Assembly (NCBI RefSeq): GCF_023227745.1 | Contig: NZ_JALKBX010000004.1 | Coordinates: 27,664-91,663 of the forward strand | DNA length: 64,000 bases | From: Natroniella acetigena | Lineage (GTDB): Bacteria > Bacillota > Halanaerobiia > Halobacteroidales > Halobacteroidaceae | Direction: 5' to 3' | Part shown: piece after piece, positions 48,731-58,456 of the stretch | Layout of the letters: every line of letters begins with the position of its first letter | Position numbering within the stretch: position 1 is the first letter of the stretch | Notes under the pieces: generated by a model | Told to the model about the DNA's origin: nothing | The model's input: only the letters and a program-made list of their open reading frames with translations | Databases searched by the model: none | Position numbers and translations under genes: made by a program

Positions 48731-48750
48731 TAAAAAATCTTATAATTATA

Positions 48751-48948
48751 GAGTACTCTTAGCTAAAAGGAAATATTGGAAGAGTGAATATTTAGTCTCA
48801 AGAGGCTTTGCAAATATTGATGGTCTAAGGGTTTGTGGTTTTATGATTTTGAATTTAACTATCAATTATCAATTAGACGGGGGTGTAGAGAAACTTAGTT
48901 ATCTGCGAAGCACTGTAGTGATAGACTTAAATTTAGCTGAGAGAGTAC
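48751..48948. repeat. Two-copy structured intergenic element, copy 2
   Basis: The same element as at 22-210. Terminal arms GTACTCTTAGCTAAA and TTTAGCTGAGAGAGTAC pair; the copy-1 arms differ but also pair. GCTTTGC (48805-48811) pairs with GCGAAGC (48905-48911), where copy 1 has GTTTCGC/GCGAAAC. One change is fully compensatory and one keeps a G-U pair. It sits inside repeat F, suggesting insertion of one element into another. Confidence 0.65.
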
Positions 48949-49029
48949 ATAGTTTTAAGGGGGGGAAGGTTTTTAACTGTAAACTGTAAACTGTACACTG
49001 ATCTTTAGTAGAAAGGATAGACTATAATT

Positions 49030-50433
49030 ATGTTATGTAGTAAAAAATTCTTCTTTAAGCACAAGGAACTTATCTATAAGATAGCGTTGGCGATCTTAAC
49101 TATCTTATTTCTATTAAACTTTGCAGTCTCAGATACTTATAAATTAGAAGCATTTGAGATAGAACTTGATTTAAATCTATCGACAACTCCTTCTACTATC
49201 ATTAAATTTCCCCCGATTGGTCAAGTATTTGCTAGAACTCATTTGACTCCTCTTGATTTGACATTGACTTTAGAAGCTATCCATCAAGAGCGATTAGCCG
49301 AGATTATTGCTGATGTTACCGATAGTGAGGAGTTATTAGAGTTAATGAGAAGGCGGGCTAAAGCAACTTTAGATTTGTTTGCTCTTAGGTTGGCCCTGAT
49401 AACAATTTTAGGTGGGATAGTTGGAGCTAGTTTGCGAGGGATCTCTATTAATTCAGTTTTGATTGGGATAATGGTAGCAATTGTAATTGTTTCGGTTCTT
49501 TATGTAGGAACGTACCATACTTACGATCTAACAGCTTTTGATGATCCCCATTTTGAAGGAATGTTAGAAGCTGCTCCGTGGATGGTTGGTCTGATACAAG
49601 AAGGGTTAGAGAATATTGAACAATTAGGTTCTGAATTTGAGTTGATTGCCTCTAATATGTCTCAATTATTTACTAGAATTGAAGCTTTACAGCCATTGGC
49701 CCAGCAAGTTAGTGATCTGCAGGTGCTGCATTTATCAGATATCCATAATAATCCTGTTGGTCTGCAATTTGTACTCCAGATTGCTAATAGTTTTGGTGTT
49801 GATCTCTTGGTTGATACGGGAGATATTACTGATTATGGAACACCTTTAGAAGGAGGATTATTAACTAGGATTGAGGAGCTAGATCTGCCTTATGTCTTTA
49901 TAGGAGGGAATCATGATTCGCCGACTATCATTAACAAGATGAAAGAATTTGAAAATGTAATTGTTTTAGATAATGAAGTGGTAGAAGTAAGTGATCTGAC
50001 TATTGCAGGCATAGCTGATCCTGCCGCTGAGAGTAATGAGATTAGTCCTGAGATAGAAGATATAGAGAAGTACCAACATAAATTAAAGGAGTTAGTATAT
50101 GAGCAGGAAGATATTCCTGATATAATAATGACTCATCAGTTGGGAATAGCAGATCCACTCATAGGAGAAGTTCCTCTCTTACTATTATTACATGGTCATA
50201 CCCATACTTTTAATATTTCTCAAGAGCAGGGAACGACGATTATTAATGCAGGAACGACAGGAGCAGCTGGACTTAGAGGGTTACAACATGAGGAAGGGAT
50301 TCCTTACTCTGTAGCTTTATTACATTATAATTTAACGGAAGAAGATCAATATAGATTGGACATAGTTGATATTATCAAGCTTTATGATCGTCATGGTGGT
50401 TTTATTATGGAGAGAAAATTGATTGGAGATTAA
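49030..50433 (+). CDS. Membrane metallophosphoesterase
   Basis: 467 residues. One membrane segment near the start (about 16-32) is followed by a helical region, two more segments (about 118-155), and a calcineurin-type phosphoesterase domain (about 230-455). The metal ligands are LSDIHNN, VDTGDITD, GGNHDS, MTHQLG and LHGHTHTF. The active site therefore faces one side of the membrane; the substrate is unknown. The ATG has a weak site (GAAAGGAT). It interrupts the usual cinA-thpR-recA order and is flanked by repeat material. Confidence 0.75.
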   Translation: MLCSKKFFFKHKELIYKIALAILTILFLLNFAVSDTYKLEAFEIELDLNLSTTPSTIIKFPPIGQVFARTHLTPLDLTLTLEAIHQERLAEIIADVTDSEELLELMRRRAKATLDLFALRLALITILGGIVGASLRGISINSVLIGIMVAIVIVSVLYVGTYHTYDLTAFDDPHFEGMLEAAPWMVGLIQEGLENIEQLGSEFELIASNMSQLFTRIEALQPLAQQVSDLQVLHLSDIHNNPVGLQFVLQIANSFGVDLLVDTGDITDYGTPLEGGLLTRIEELDLPYVFIGGNHDSPTIINKMKEFENVIVLDNEVVEVSDLTIAGIADPAAESNEISPEIEDIEKYQHKLKELVYEQEDIPDIIMTHQLGIADPLIGEVPLLLLLHGHTHTFNISQEQGTTIINAGTTGAAGLRGLQHEEGIPYSVALLHYNLTEEDQYRLDIVDIIKLYDRHGGFIMERKLIGD

Positions 50434-50448
50434 TTGGAAGTGGGGAGA

Positions 50449-50666
50449 GTGAGAGTCTTTATTGCACTAGAGTTAGCAAGAATGTTCAGCAAAAGTTAGA
50501 AAAGACTAAAAATATGCTATGAGATTGTTCACAACGTGTTAACTGGGTTAAGTCTTATGATTTTCATCTTAATGCTAGACAGAAAGTGGAGCAGATTTCT
50601 ATAATCAAGAGTGAATTAACTGCAAGAGGGCCAATTTATACCAGCTTAAGTGAGATGAAGCTGTGA
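50449..50666 (+). pseudogene. thpR: Remnant of RNA 2',3'-cyclic phosphodiesterase / 2'-5' ligase (thpR)
   Basis: From GTG 50449 the frame reads VRVFIALELARMFSKS then a stop. A shift of frame continues VQQKLEKTKNML, a TGA, then VNWVKSYDFHLN, which matches the N-terminal ThpR region up to the first HxT. It then jumps to VEQISIIKSELTARGPIYTSLSEMKL, the family C-terminus. So about 100 central residues are deleted, with one frameshift and two stops. ThpR often lies between cinA and recA, which fits this position. Confidence 0.8.
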
Positions 50667-50751
50667 ATTTAAGATTGATTTTCAGATCTAGATAACTTAT
50701 AATTAATGTGTAGCTTATAAAAAGTTTGAGAAATAAAAGGAGTGAAGTAGT

Positions 50752-51825
50752 ATGGCAATAGATGAAAAGAAGAAAGCGTTAGAGAGGACATTAAATCAGA
50801 TTGAGAAAGAGTTTGGTAAAGGTTCAATTATGAAGTTAGGCGATGCTAAGAAGATGGATGTAGAGACCATTTCGACAGGAGCCCTTTCGCTAGATGTTGC
50901 CTTAGGAGTAGGTGGAATTCCTAGGGGAAGAATTGTTGAGGTCTTTGGCCCTGAGTCCTCCGGAAAGACTACTGTAGCTTTACATATGATTGCTGAGGTG
51001 CAGAGAGAAGGAGGAGTAGCAGCTTTTATTGATGCTGAACATGCTTTGGATCCTAAATATGCTAAGAATTTAGGGGTCAATATTAAGGAATTATTAGTTT
51101 CCCAACCTAATACTGGTGAAGATGCCTTAGAGATCTGTGAAGCATTAGCAAGAAGTGGAGCAGTTGATTTAGTAGTTATTGACTCTGTGGCAGCCTTAGT
51201 ACCTAAAGCAGAAATTGAAGGTGAAATGGGAGATGCTCATGTTGGATTACAGGCTCGTTTGATGTCACAAGCAATGCGGAAGTTGTCAGGGGTGTTGAGT
51301 AAATCTGATTGTACTTGTATCTTTATTAACCAGATTAGAGAGAAAGTAGGAGTTATGTTTGGGAATCCAGAAACGACTTCTGGAGGACGAGCTCTTAAGT
51401 TTTATTCTTCAGTTCGGTTAGATATTAGAAGAAGACAGACAATTAAAGATGGTGATGACTATAAAGGTAATCGTACTAAAGCTAAAGTAGTTAAAAATAA
51501 GGTTGCCGCTCCGTTCAAGACAGCAGAATTTGATATTATGTATGGAACAGGGATCTCTGAATCTGGTTGTATTTTAGATATGGGAGTAGAATATGACGTG
51601 ATTGACCGAGCTGGTTCTTGGTACTCTTATGGAGATGACATCAGACTGGGCCAAGGAAGAGAAAACTCTAAGGAATTTTTAGAAGAAAACCCAGAAATAA
51701 TGGAAGAGGTAGCAGAAAAGATCAAAATTAAATTAGGTTTAATTGCTGAAGAAGATTCTGATGTGGAGTTGGTGGATAATAAAGAAGAAGAAAAAGATGA
51801 GCAATTAGAAAAGGAATCTGCTTAA
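50752..51825 (+). CDS. recA: Recombinase RecA
   Basis: 357 residues. Walker A is GPESSGKTT, and [40 protein letters not shown] and the loop L2 segment [19 protein letters not shown] are all standard. It carries out strand exchange and activates LexA cleavage. The ATG follows AAAAGGAGTG. I found no clear Firmicute LexA box (GAAC-N4-GTTC) in the upstream 80 bases. The acidic C-terminal tail is present. Confidence 0.97.
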   Translation: MAIDEKKKALERTLNQIEKEFGKGSIMKLGDAKKMDVETISTGALSLDVALGVGGIPRGRIVEVFGPESSGKTTVALHMIAEVQREGGVAAFIDAEHALDPKYAKNLGVNIKELLVSQPNTGEDALEICEALARSGAVDLVVIDSVAALVPKAEIEGEMGDAHVGLQARLMSQAMRKLSGVLSKSDCTCIFINQIREKVGVMFGNPETTSGGRALKFYSSVRLDIRRRQTIKDGDDYKGNRTKAKVVKNKVAAPFKTAEFDIMYGTGISESGCILDMGVEYDVIDRAGSWYSYGDDIRLGQGRENSKEFLEENPEIMEEVAEKIKIKLGLIAEEDSDVELVDNKEEEKDEQLEKESA

Positions 51826-51827
51826 AG

Positions 51828-51856
51828 AAAAGACCCTTCATCATGAAGGGTCTTTT
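51828..51856 (+). terminator. Terminator after recA
   Basis: AAAAGACCCTTCA-TCA-TGAAGGGTCTTTT perfect stem. recX starts 20 bases later, so it may depend on read-through. Confidence 0.85.
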
Positions 51857-51875
51857 GGTTGTGGAGGGGTAGTAA

Positions 51876-52514
51876 ATGATGAATTCAATTGGAAAGATTA
51901 CAAAGATAGAGCAGCAGAAGAATAATCAAGAGCGTTGTTCTATTTTTTTAGATCATCAATTTTTAGTGGGGATCAATGCAGAGTTGATCTATAAGTTGAA
52001 ATTAAATGTTGGCGATCAGGTAACGGAAGATTTATTAAATCAACTATTAGATGAAGAAAATTTATTACAGGCTAAGCAAGCTGCTTTTAATTTATTGTCA
52101 TATCGCCAACGTAGCCAACAGGAGTTGGAGGATAGATTGGCCCGCAAAGGGTTTGAGTTTGGTGTGATTGAACAGGTGATTGAAGTTTTAAATAGATTAG
52201 ACTATCTTGATGATCGAGAGTTTGCTAATAATTGGATTAAAGATCGCAAGCGGAAGAAGTTTGGCCCGTGGCGAATAAAAAGGCAGTTACAGGAAAAAGG
52301 AGTAGCTACTAATATTATAGAAGAAGAACTAAGTAAGGAGTATGATTTTGAATTAGAATGTGAACTTGCTTTTGAATTGGCTAGAAAGAAGAGTGATCGC
52401 TATCGAGGATTGGACTCTAGAGAGCAGAGGTATAAATTAGGACAAGTATTAAAGCGAAAGGGTTTTTCTTTTGAAGCGGTTAACTTGGTGTTAGATAAGT
52501 TAGAGATTGGCTGA
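51876..52514 (+). CDS. recX: Regulatory protein RecX
   Basis: 212 residues with an N-terminal extension and three tandem three-helix RecX repeats (LLSYRQRSQQELEDRLARKGF; RLDYLDDREFANNWIKDRKRK; RYKLGQVLKRKGF). It limits RecA filament activity. The ATG pair follows GGAGGGG. Translation overlaps none of its neighbours, but the next gene starts 13 bases after its stop. Confidence 0.92.
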   Translation: MMNSIGKITKIEQQKNNQERCSIFLDHQFLVGINAELIYKLKLNVGDQVTEDLLNQLLDEENLLQAKQAAFNLLSYRQRSQQELEDRLARKGFEFGVIEQVIEVLNRLDYLDDREFANNWIKDRKRKKFGPWRIKRQLQEKGVATNIIEEELSKEYDFELECELAFELARKKSDRYRGLDSREQRYKLGQVLKRKGFSFEAVNLVLDKLEIG

Positions 52515-52527
52515 AAGGGGGAGTGAG

Positions 52528-53493
52528 ATGAAGTTACTGATAATGACCGATACCCATATTAGAGGAACGACTCCTAGTCGCAGAATGGATAACTTTAAGG
52601 AAACACTACTTAAAAAATTAAAGGAAGTAGGGCAGATAGCGGTTGAGGAAGAGGTTGATTTTATTTTGCATGGAGGGGATTTATTTGATCGACCTGATAC
52701 AGCTCCTTCTGTAGTCAATGAGTTTATCGAGGTGTTGTGTAGTTATCCTGTCCCAATTTATTTGGTAGCTGGGAATCATGATTTATTTGGTCATAATCCT
52801 GAGACTCTACCACGAACGATGTTAGGAGTATTAGTTGCTTCAGGTGTTGTTAATTTGGTATCAGAAGAGCCTATCTTGTTAAGCAAAGATGGGATTGATT
52901 TGCAGTTGACCGGTAAGAGCTTTGATTATGAGGTTGACTGTAAAGATACAACTGCTTATAGTGTTGAAAAAGCAAAAGATGTAGATTATGCTTTGCATTT
53001 AGTTCATGGGATGTTACTGAAGAAGCCTTTTTTTGATCAAGGTTATACCTTAATTGAAGATGTTGAGACTGAAGCTGATTTAACAGTTGTTGGGCATTAT
53101 CATTTAGGCTTTGATAAACTTGAATTTGAGGGGAAGAAATTTTTAAATCCAGGGGCCTTAGTGCGTGTTAGCGCTGATTTAAAAGAGATTAATAGACAGC
53201 CTCAAATAGCACTGGTTGACTTTAAAGAAGATGTCGATATTCAGTTAAGAGAATTAGAAACTGCTCTTAAAGGGGAGGAAGTTTTAGATAGAAGTGAGAT
53301 TGAAGATATTAAATTTAGGGAGAAAAAATTGGCTAATTTTATTCGGGAAGTTAGAGCAACTGAGGAGTTTAAGGTCTTTTCTAGCACTGATATTCTGGAT
53401 GAACTGGCTACTAATCATCAGCTAGAATCAGAAGTGGTTGCTGAAGCAAGAGAAAGAATCAGTCAAGCACAAGAGAGGCTAGGAGGTGAATAA
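52528..53493 (+). CDS. SbcD/Mre11-like DNA exonuclease subunit
   Basis: 322 residues from ATG 52528 after AGGGGGAG. It is a metallophosphoesterase with the Mre11-type pattern DTHIRG, HGGDLFDRPD, AGNHDLFG, LVHG and VVGHYHLG. The C-terminal part is helical (about 255-322) and could bind the ATPase coiled coil. The product is about 80 residues shorter than typical SbcD. It is the first of four genes that together look like a Mre11-Rad50 complex. Confidence 0.82.
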   Translation: MKLLIMTDTHIRGTTPSRRMDNFKETLLKKLKEVGQIAVEEEVDFILHGGDLFDRPDTAPSVVNEFIEVLCSYPVPIYLVAGNHDLFGHNPETLPRTMLGVLVASGVVNLVSEEPILLSKDGIDLQLTGKSFDYEVDCKDTTAYSVEKAKDVDYALHLVHGMLLKKPFFDQGYTLIEDVETEADLTVVGHYHLGFDKLEFEGKKFLNPGALVRVSADLKEINRQPQIALVDFKEDVDIQLRELETALKGEEVLDRSEIEDIKFREKKLANFIREVRATEEFKVFSSTDILDELATNHQLESEVVAEARERISQAQERLGGE

Positions 53494-53496
53494 TTG

Positions 53497-54969
53497 ATGC
53501 AGAAGATAAGGGCGATTGAGATTAAGAATTTTCAATCTCACGCTGATTCTAGGTTGGAGTTTGAGGAGGGTTTGAATGTAATTACAGGTCCTTCAGACCA
53601 AGGGAAGTCAGCTATTATTAGAGCTTTAAGATGGGTCTTATATAATGAGCCCCGCGGAACCGATTTTATTAGAACAGGTACTAATGCTTGCCAAGTGACT
53701 ATAGAATTGAACAATGACTTTAAGATTACTAGAAAAAGGACTAAAAAGGAGAATAGGTATGAAGTGATTACTCCTACTGGAGAAAACCATGTCTTTGAAA
53801 AGATAGGAAGTAAGGTGCCTCAAGAGGTAAAAGATATACATGGAATGCCTAAAATTGAACTTGATAGTGATTTGGAAACAACATTGAATTTAGATTATCA
53901 ATTGGACGGGGCTTTTTTGTTAAATGCCAGTGGTTCGACCAGGGCCAAGGTATTGGGTAGATTGATTAAGGTACATATTGTTGATGCTGCTATTAGAGAT
54001 ACCGGAAAAGATCTAAGAGAATTAAAGCAGGAGCAAAAGAGGGTTGAGCAGGAGTTGGTAGAGCTTGACAATAAGTTAGAAGAATTTAGTGATTTACCTT
54101 CTTTAGCCGCGGAAATTAAACAGCAAGAGCAATTGTTAGTTCGAATCAAGGAAGTTAATAACAAATTAAAAAAATTTAAAACTATTCACCAGCGAATAAA
54201 TTCGATTAATCAAGAATTAAACAAATGGGAAAAAATTAATCAAAAATTAGGTAATTTAGCAAAGATAGATAATATGTATGATAAAATAGTAGCTAAAATA
54301 GAGCAATTGCGAGTACTAAAGCAATTAGTTAAGCGGCAAGATAAGGTAGAGTACAAATTGGGGTATGGGGTTAATTATTTAAAGAAATTTAAAGGAATTA
54401 ACCACATTGAGCAGATTCATGAGCAATTACAACAAAAGCAGGATCGATATTATCAATTCAAGAGATTTTTAACTAAGTATGATCGAATTAATGATCAGAT
54501 AGAACAGAATAAAAATTTAATTGAACAGATGGGTGGAATTGAGAAAAGTAGTCAAATTTTAGATAAGAAACTAGTAGTAAATAGTAAGAAGATAGAATCA
54601 TTATTACAACTTAAAGGTAATTTAGCTAAAATTGAAGGGTTAATCGAGCAGGAACAAAAGTTACTTGATTTATTACCAGCAGCTGAACTATTAAGTGGAG
54701 TTGGGAATGGATTGGTACAAAATTATAAAAAATTAGAGCAATTAAATGATTTGGCGACTAGAAAAGAGAATATTACAAGTAGAATTAATGAGACCAAAGA
54801 GGAATTACAGCAAAGAAAGCAAGAGAATCAAGAATTAGTAATAAAGTATAGTAAAAAATTAAAAGCAATGGGTAAATGTCCAACCTGCTTTAATCCTGTT
54901 GATCAGCAGGTGATTAAGGGAATTGTTAGTAATTATAAGTATAAGGGGGATCAAGATGGAAGAGTATAA
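53497..54969 (+). CDS. Rad50/SbcC-like ATPase, N-terminal half with zinc hook
   Basis: 490 residues from ATG 53497 (AGGAGG site). The ABC-type head has Walker A GPSDQGKS (about 33-40) and the Q-loop region LDYQLDGAFLLNASG. A long coiled coil follows (about 170-455), and the hook motif is CPTCFNPV near residue 465. There it stops. The Walker B and signature, expected after a returning coiled coil, are on the gene at 55218. It is therefore one half of a split Rad50, not a truncated pseudogene, because the partner is intact and coupled. Confidence 0.8.
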   Translation: MQKIRAIEIKNFQSHADSRLEFEEGLNVITGPSDQGKSAIIRALRWVLYNEPRGTDFIRTGTNACQVTIELNNDFKITRKRTKKENRYEVITPTGENHVFEKIGSKVPQEVKDIHGMPKIELDSDLETTLNLDYQLDGAFLLNASGSTRAKVLGRLIKVHIVDAAIRDTGKDLRELKQEQKRVEQELVELDNKLEEFSDLPSLAAEIKQQEQLLVRIKEVNNKLKKFKTIHQRINSINQELNKWEKINQKLGNLAKIDNMYDKIVAKIEQLRVLKQLVKRQDKVEYKLGYGVNYLKKFKGINHIEQIHEQLQQKQDRYYQFKRFLTKYDRINDQIEQNKNLIEQMGGIEKSSQILDKKLVVNSKKIESLLQLKGNLAKIEGLIEQEQKLLDLLPAAELLSGVGNGLVQNYKKLEQLNDLATRKENITSRINETKEELQQRKQENQELVIKYSKKLKAMGKCPTCFNPVDQQVIKGIVSNYKYKGDQDGRV

Positions 54970-55216
54970 AGCTGAAATTGATAAATTAAAGAAGCGATTA
55001 AATACTGCTAAAAATCTGAAGGTGAAAGCTGAGACTAGAATGGAGGAGTTGAAGAAACAGCAGCAAGAATTATTAGAAGAAATTAAGGAGTATGATATAG
55101 AACCTGAAAATTTAGAGCAAGAGATTGAAAAATTGGAAGGGGAATTGGAGAGTTTACTTGCTGAAGCAGATCAATTATTACCAGATGATGATATTTTGCA
55201 AGGCAAGGTGAGCTAA
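54956..55216 (+). CDS. Small coiled-coil protein between the two Rad50 halves
   Basis: 86 residues from ATG 54956 (AAGGGGGAT site), overlapping the preceding gene by 14 bases. It is almost entirely heptad-like and highly charged (EIDKLKKRLNTAKNLKVKAE; NLEQEIEKLEGELESLLAEA). It has no cysteine hook. By position it corresponds to part of the return arm of the Rad50 coiled coil, made as a separate chain. Confidence 0.7.
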   Translation: MEEYKAEIDKLKKRLNTAKNLKVKAETRMEELKKQQQELLEEIKEYDIEPENLEQEIEKLEGELESLLAEADQLLPDDDILQGKVS

Positions 55217-55217
55217 G

Positions 55218-55883
55218 ATGGAGGTTGAAGGGTTCTTAGATAGATTAGAAGTTAATCTGCAGCAGAAAAAGTCTGATTATAATCGCCGGCAAGGAAAAAA
55301 AGAGCAACTTCTGGAAGTAAAGCAACAGAAAAAAGATGACTTAGAGCAGATTAAAGTTGAGCGAGATCTATTAGATAAGGTTAATGTCTTATTACAGGAG
55401 ACTTCAGAGTATGCTAGGGAACAGGCTAAGCAACAGATAGAGGCTTTAGTAACCCAAGCCTTACAGTATGTATTTGGAGAGGAGTTCAGCTTTGAAATCG
55501 AGCTTAAAAACCATAGAAATCGACCTTGGGCTGAATTTTATGTTCTCTCTCAACGGGGAGATTATAAATTAAGAAATAAACCTCAAGATGCTAGAGGTGG
55601 GGGAGTAGTCGATGTGGTTTCGTTGGCTTTACGGGTAGCTATTTTGCAGTCCTATCAACATCCACCATTGGTTGGTCCTCTAGTTTTGGATGAGCCGGCT
55701 AAGCATGTCAGTGAGGAGTATATTGTTAATGTAACCCAATTTTTAAAGAAAGTAAGTGAGATGTTTGCTAGACAAGTTATAGTTGTAACTCACCAGTGCC
55801 ATTTAAGCCAAGTAGCTGATAAATCATTTAGAGTAGAATTGGCGGGAGAAGAAAGCCAGGTAACAACTGATATTATATCTTGA
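55218..55883 (+). CDS. Rad50/SbcC-like ATPase, C-terminal half
   Basis: 221 residues, starting one base after the stop of the small coiled-coil gene. Residues about 1-75 are coiled coil. The head half has a signature-like DARGGGVVDVVSLALRVA, Walker B GPLVLDEPAKHVSEE with the catalytic Glu, and the H-loop VVTHQCHL. It lacks Walker A, which the gene at 53497 supplies. Together with the SbcD-like protein the set should form a DNA-end nuclease. Confidence 0.8.
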   Translation: MEVEGFLDRLEVNLQQKKSDYNRRQGKKEQLLEVKQQKKDDLEQIKVERDLLDKVNVLLQETSEYAREQAKQQIEALVTQALQYVFGEEFSFEIELKNHRNRPWAEFYVLSQRGDYKLRNKPQDARGGGVVDVVSLALRVAILQSYQHPPLVGPLVLDEPAKHVSEEYIVNVTQFLKKVSEMFARQVIVVTHQCHLSQVADKSFRVELAGEESQVTTDIIS

Positions 55884-55908
55884 CATAGTTAGATGAAAAA
55901 GATAAAAT
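55880..55908 (+). promoter_or_regulatory. Promoter for rny
   Basis: TTGACA (55880-55885), 17 bp, TAAAAT (55903-55908), overlapping the end of the Rad50-half gene. It gives a leader of about 150 bases before rny. Confidence 0.6.
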
Positions 55909-56069
55909 GTAAGCAGAGTACTTTTTATTTTGGGACTTTATTTATAAGACTCAGAATTGGATTGACTATAGGTTGGCCCTACAAAGCTAAAATAGCAACT
56001 TTGATTTTAAGATTAATAATCGAGATATATTTAACTTGACAATTAAATAGGAAATGGAGGTGAGACATA

Positions 56070-57602
56070 TTGACAAGTTTTTTGATAATTATTAGTGGGT
56101 TAATAATAGGAACTATTATTGGCTTTATAATTAGAAAATATATTGCAGAAAGTAAGATTGAATCTGCTGAAAAAGAAGCTGAAAAGATTAAAGATAATGC
56201 TACAAGAGAAGCTGAGTCTATCAAAAGAGAAATTTTAGTAGAAGCTAAAGAGGAAGCACATGAAATTAAAGAAGAAGTTGAGCAAGATTGTAGGGAACGC
56301 CGAAATGAGTTACAAGAGTTTGAAAAGAGGTTATTAAAGAAGGAAGAAAATTTAGAGAATAAAGCTGATAATTTGGCTAAAAAGGAAGACATTATTAGGA
56401 AAAGAGAGACAGATACCAAGCAAAAGAAGGAAGAAATTGAGCAGTTACATCAGAAGCATATTAATCGCTTAGAAGAGTTGTCTGGCTTGACAACTGAAGA
56501 AGCTAAAGAGTTATTATTAAATCGAGTGCGAGATGAAATTGAACACGAAACAGCTAAAATGATTAAAGAGTTAGAAGCTCAAGCTAGAGAAGAGGCAAAT
56601 AAAAAGGCTAAGGAGATAATTTCATCTGCTATTCAAAGGTGTGCTGCGGATCATGTGGCTGAGACAACCGTTTCTGTTGTATCTTTACCTAACGATGAAA
56701 TGAAAGGACGAATTATTGGTAGAGAAGGAAGAAATATTAGAGCTTTAGAAAGTTTAACAGGAATTGATTTAATTATTGATGATACTCCAGAGGCAGTTGT
56801 CATATCTGGATTTGATCCGATTAGACGAGAGATTGCACGTATTGCTTTAGAAAAATTAATTGTAGATGGAAGAATTCATCCAGCTCGAATTGAAGAGATG
56901 GTTGAAAAAGCTAAGGAAGAAATTAATGATACAATTTATGAAGTTGGAGAACAAGCAACTTTTGATATTGGGGTTCACGGGTTAAATAATAAAATCATAA
57001 AGTTATTAGGTAGATTGAAATATCGTACAAGCTATGGACAGAATGTTTTACAACATTCTATTGAAGTTTCTCATTTAGCTGGAGTTATGGCAGCAGAAAT
57101 AGGAGCGGATATTAATGTAGCTAAAAGAGCAGGTCTATTGCATGATTTAGGAAAAGCAATCGATCATGAAGTTGAAGGTCCACATGCTAAAATTGGAGCT
57201 GATATAGCGAAAAAGCATGGTGAATCAGAAAAGATACTTCATGCAATTGCTGCTCATCATGATGATGTTAAAGCTGATTCGATTGAGGCTGTTTTAGTTG
57301 CTGCGGCTGATGCTGTTTCTGCAGCAAGACCTGGAGCGAGACGTGAAACGCTTGAGTCTTATGTTAAGAGATTAGAAAATTTAGAGAATATAGCTGATTC
57401 GTTTAATGGAGTTAATAAAGCTTATGCTATTCAGGCCGGACGGGAGATTAGAATTATGGTAGAGCCTGACCGAGTTGATGATGCTAAAGCAAGTAAGTTG
57501 GCTTATAATGTCTCTAAGAAGGTTGAGGATGATTTAGAGTATCCAGGTCAAATTAAGGTAACAGTAGTGCGTGAAACAAGAGCAGTAAATTATGCGAAGT
57601 AA
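56070..57602 (+). CDS. rny: Ribonuclease Y
   Basis: 510 residues from TTG 56070, set by GGAGGTGAG just upstream. There is an N-terminal membrane anchor (about 2-22), a long coiled coil (about 25-190), a KH domain ([15 protein letters not shown]), and an HD domain with [10 protein letters not shown] and [12 protein letters not shown]. It starts mRNA decay at the membrane. The usual neighbours ymdB and spoVS follow. It ends in a 54-bp palindrome. Confidence 0.95.
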   Translation: MTSFLIIISGLIIGTIIGFIIRKYIAESKIESAEKEAEKIKDNATREAESIKREILVEAKEEAHEIKEEVEQDCRERRNELQEFEKRLLKKEENLENKADNLAKKEDIIRKRETDTKQKKEEIEQLHQKHINRLEELSGLTTEEAKELLLNRVRDEIEHETAKMIKELEAQAREEANKKAKEIISSAIQRCAADHVAETTVSVVSLPNDEMKGRIIGREGRNIRALESLTGIDLIIDDTPEAVVISGFDPIRREIARIALEKLIVDGRIHPARIEEMVEKAKEEINDTIYEVGEQATFDIGVHGLNNKIIKLLGRLKYRTSYGQNVLQHSIEVSHLAGVMAAEIGADINVAKRAGLLHDLGKAIDHEVEGPHAKIGADIAKKHGESEKILHAIAAHHDDVKADSIEAVLVAAADAVSAARPGARRETLESYVKRLENLENIADSFNGVNKAYAIQAGREIRIMVEPDRVDDAKASKLAYNVSKKVEDDLEYPGQIKVTVVRETRAVNYAK

Positions 57603-57654
57603 TAAATAATAAGGGGCGATCACTTTAAAGTGATCGCCCCTTATTATTTATTAC
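57601..57654. terminator. Terminator after rny
   Basis: A perfect 54-bp palindrome centred on CTTTAAAG with a GGGGCGATCA arm, overlapping the rny stop codon. A partial terminator-adjacent repeat (TTTTACTTAAACTTAGATTTA) follows at 57714-57752; otherwise the gap to 57884 holds nothing I can name. Confidence 0.85.
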
Positions 57655-57883
57655 AATTAAGTTCTAGGCTGAGTTTAAGGTTAAGCCAACCATTAGAATC
57701 AATAAGGTCTTAGATTTTACTTAAACTTAGATTTAACCTTAAACTTAATATCAATTAATGTAAAATTAATTGATAATTAAAATAAAAGTTATAATTTTCA
57801 ATTTGATTTTATATTATTTAAGCAGGATTTGCTGAGTTTAATGCAGAATAATATATATTGAAACCTAAAAGGAGTGGTAGTAA

Positions 57884-58405
57884 ATGAAGGCAAATAAACA
57901 AACTAATAAATCAGACAGTAGTATAGAGCTATTGACTTCTATTTTATTGAAGTATCCGGTGATAAATACTGTAAATATTAATTTAGAAGAGAGAGAGTTA
58001 GAGATATCTTTTTTGATTGAGGATTCAATAACTGATATCAATTGGAAAAAAGAACAAGATTATTTAATGCGGAATTTTAATTTATTCAATAAATTTCAAA
58101 AAAATAATATCAATGATATTAATTTACAGATAAATAGAGAAAGTTATTCTGAATTGAGTAAGATAAATTTAGTTAGAAACTTAAATGAATTATCACAACA
58201 AGAAATAGACTTTATGATTAAATTAATCAAGGAAGTTTTTGGAGAAATGTTATTAGAAAACCAATTACATAATCAAAATTTCTCCTTTGATTTAGCTGAT
58301 TCTATTGATGGGATGTTAGCTCAAATCGAGCAGTTAGAATATAGAGAGAAATATTTAGGGTTTAGAGAAGAGGATAGAATCTTAGTTTTTAATAAAAATA
58401 AGTAA
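57884..58405 (+). CDS. Conserved-looking protein of unknown function between rny and ymdB
   Basis: 173 residues, soluble, charged, with an alpha/beta N-terminus (VINTVNINLEERELEISFLI) and helical remainder (ELSQQEIDFMIKLIKEVFG). No signal or membrane segment and no motif that I recognise. AAAGGAGTGG precedes the ATG. Its position inside the rny-ymdB-spoVS block hints at a role in sporulation or RNA control, without direct support. Confidence 0.6.
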   Translation: MKANKQTNKSDSSIELLTSILLKYPVINTVNINLEERELEISFLIEDSITDINWKKEQDYLMRNFNLFNKFQKNNINDINLQINRESYSELSKINLVRNLNELSQQEIDFMIKLIKEVFGEMLLENQLHNQNFSFDLADSIDGMLAQIEQLEYREKYLGFREEDRILVFNKNK

Positions 58406-58456
58406 AAGACACATACTTTTTGTCGTTTTGGGTACAAATAAGAGAGGGGAATTGAT

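Noticed and set aside
50667..50751. LexA box before recA
   Set aside because: No GAAC-N4-GTTC-type site is visible. TTCACAACGTGTTAAC in the thpR remnant does not fit the pattern.
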